From contig FMBT01000336.1 of the NCBI GenBank assembly GCA_900095095.1, positions 1 to 64,000 of the forward strand: 64,000 bases of DNA. Reading direction: 5' to 3'. The stretch's first letter is position 1. Each line of letters opens with the position of its first letter. The translations under genes and the position numbers were made by a program. The notes below the pieces were generated by a model that worked only from the letters and a program-made list of their open reading frames with translations, was not told where the DNA came from and did not search any database. The DNA comes from Fragilariopsis cylindrus CCMP1102. Lineage: Eukaryota; Bacillariophyta; Bacillariophyceae; Bacillariales; Bacillariaceae. Positions 62,301 through 64,000 of this stretch are shown here, piece by piece.

Positions 62301-64000
62301 GTTTCCAAGATTCAAGCGAAAGAACCCGAACGTCAAGTAAAGAACGATGGTGATAAGGTGATGGGTGACGACGAGAAAAAGATATCTGGAAAAGTTGAAG
62401 ATAAAGTGGCACAGAAAAAAGCTGGGGCGAATCTCGTCAATGACGAAGAACGTGCGGAAGGAAATATTGATTCCGACGCCTATATCCGTTATATGAGAGC
62501 TGGAGGTTGGTGCATTGCTATTCTAACGATCTTTATCCAAGGTGTTGGTCGAACATTTGAAATTATGTCTTCATTTTGGCTCGCGTTATGGGCTGATAGG
62601 ATGCAAGCTGCTGAAGCGAACGGAACGCCATTCACAAGTCAAGAAACGTCCTTTTATGTTGGAATATTTGGTCTTTTTGGAGTCCTTTCTGTGTTTGGTT
62701 TGGGATTACGTGGTATCTTTTTGGCGATGCATCGATTGAAGGCTTCCAAAAAGTTGCACGATGGTCTTACAAATGCTGTACTCAAGGCACCTGTAGCCTT
62801 CTTTGATGTGACGCCGATTGGTCGGGTGTTGAATCGTTTTGCTGCCGATATGGACAAGATCGATCTCGAACTAACTCAAACCGTCTCGCAGGGCATCAAC
62901 ACTACATTTCAAGTTTTGGGTGCATTAGGTGCAATTCTTATTGCCACTAAGGGAGCTTTTATCGTTCCACTAATTCCTCTCAGTTATGGATATTTTCTTG
63001 TCCAACGGTGGTTTCGTAAAACTTCAACTGAACTTCAACGTATTACCAGTGTAGCAAACTCACCGATCTTTGCTGATTTCTCACAAACGTTGTCGGGAAC
63101 ATCGTCAATTCGTGCTTACGGTGTGCAGAAGGGATTTTCCGATAAGTGCAAGGGATCCTTTGACAATATGAATGCCTCTTACGTTCTCGTGCAGCTAGCG
63201 TCGTACTGGTTGGCACTTCGATTGGATGTTATGGGGGGACTTATTGGTATGTTCATCGGAGCAATTGCAGTTGGTACGCTAGAAACTGGTTTCATGCCAG
63301 CGGGATATCTCGGTCTTGCTCTATCGTATTCAATCGAAGTTACGTCCTATTTGAAATACGGGGTCCAAATGATTGCTAAATTGGAAGCAGATATGAGCTC
63401 AGTCGAACGTATTTTAACATACACCGATAAAATCGAACCGGAAGCTGCGGATACTATCCCCGAGAAAGATCCGCAATCAGGAACCTGGCCGGTCAAGGGA
63501 GAAATCGAGTTTTCGCACGCGTCGATGCGGTATAGAGATGGTCCCTTGGTCCTCAAGGATTTAAGTTTGACTGTCAAGGGTTGTGAGAAGATTGGAGTGT
63601 GTGGACGAACAGGAAGCGGAAAGAGTAGTCTCATGATTGCTCTATTTCGAATATCAGAACTCGAAGATGGCGGTTTCATTAAAGTCGATGGCGTAAATAT
63701 TAGAGAGATTGGTACAGCGGCATTACGATTGAATGTCTCTATCATCCCACAAGATCCTGTCATGTTCTCAAACACAATCCGATACAATATTGATCCGTTC
63801 GCAGAAAAAACTGATGAGGAACTCTGGGCTGTTCTCAAGAAGGTTGAAATGGGTGAAGCAATTGCCGGTCTTCCCAAGGGTCTCGACGATATTGTAGCGG
63901 AGGGTGGAGAAAACTTTTCCCAAGGTCAAAGACAGCTACTGTGTATTGCTCGATCCTTGTTAAGGAAACCAAAGATTCTTGTTATGGACGAAGCAACGGC
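59399..64000 (+). CDS. ABCC/MRP-type ABC transporter, 3' end cut by the window
   Basis: Exon 1 is 59399-61793, then a 190-bp intron (61794-61983, GTACG...TATAG), then exon 2 to the edge. Protein order: three M-E-G-A-G-(V/E)-Y-G repeats; [13 protein letters not shown], the MRP entry motif; first membrane domain; NBD1 with [20 protein letters not shown] and [10 protein letters not shown]; second membrane domain; NBD2 with [20 protein letters not shown] and V-M-D-E-A-T-A at the very end. The core MRP layout without a TMD0. NBD1 lies behind a Lys/Ser-rich insertion (about residues 616-700). ABCC pumps export glutathione conjugates, organic anions or metal complexes, often into vacuoles. The substrate is unknown. 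The split codon at the intron rebuilds [11 protein letters not shown]. Confidence 0.93.

Overview
This window is nuclear DNA of a stramenopile alga, most likely a diatom. The case rests on several independent signs: protein leaders that run straight into an A-F junction of the kind used for import into complex red-lineage plastids; a PAP/fibrillin and an FKBP-like thylakoid protein; BspA/DUF285 surface repeats followed by a P-S-x-x-P tail; a heat-shock factor whose DNA-binding domain contains a GT-AG intron; ankyrin repeats of the G-R-L-P-I-H-Y type; and a protein family with a T-G-T-V-G-x-C-L-x-H-P motif that I associate with diatoms. The DNA is AT-rich and crowded with trinucleotide repeats that are read through as Gln, Asn, Asp, Ser and Thr runs. 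Introns are few and short (87 to 266 bp), with GT-AG ends. The species cannot be named from this window.

Layout. 1-2947: edge of a lumenal FKBP-like gene, then an ankyrin frame and a DEDDy 3'-5' exonuclease frame 11 bp apart. 3073-6253: tRNA-Leu(TAG) and a transposon graveyard (degenerate Ty1/copia pol, a foldback element, a TA-flanked MITE). 6254-25231: TLDc protein, plastid-type FAD oxidoreductase, two secreted or orphan proteins (one a beta-trefoil-like/ISG12 fusion), a broken glutamine-rich gene, an ankyrin protein, a Golgi-type glycosyltransferase-like protein and a SET protein with a plastid-type leader. 26292-30777: a secreted C-N-N-C repeat protein, a 281-bp triplication and a second copia relic. 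30782-34296: a complete piggyBac-type transposon with TTAA flanks. 35179-44568: Cys-rich membrane protein, second identical tRNA-Leu, YwbE/DUF2196 protein, membrane-anchored orphan, sulfotransferase, and a frameshifted diatom-family gene with relics. 45144-52620: BspA-like surface protein, prolyl-4-hydroxylase-like oxygenase, plastid fibrillin, HSF. 54286-64000: second MITE copy, a SAP-RING-CxxC-repeat protein, an orphan protein and an ABCC/MRP transporter running off the end.

No operon-like system is visible; genes are independent eukaryotic units, often in convergent or divergent pairs. Themes shared by neighbours are plastid import (FKBP-like, FAD oxidoreductase, fibrillin, perhaps SET), the secretory route and cell surface (glycosyltransferase-like, sulfotransferase, prolyl hydroxylase, BspA, Cys-rich proteins), and protein quality control or stress (HSF, TLDc, RING protein). 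The most unusual coding content is the SAP-RING-CxxCxGxG repeat protein, the ISG12 fusion and the C-N-N-C-x-D-D-D-S repeat protein. The clearest mobile-DNA story is the intact piggyBac element and a MITE family whose two terminal inverted repeats match within each copy but differ between copies.
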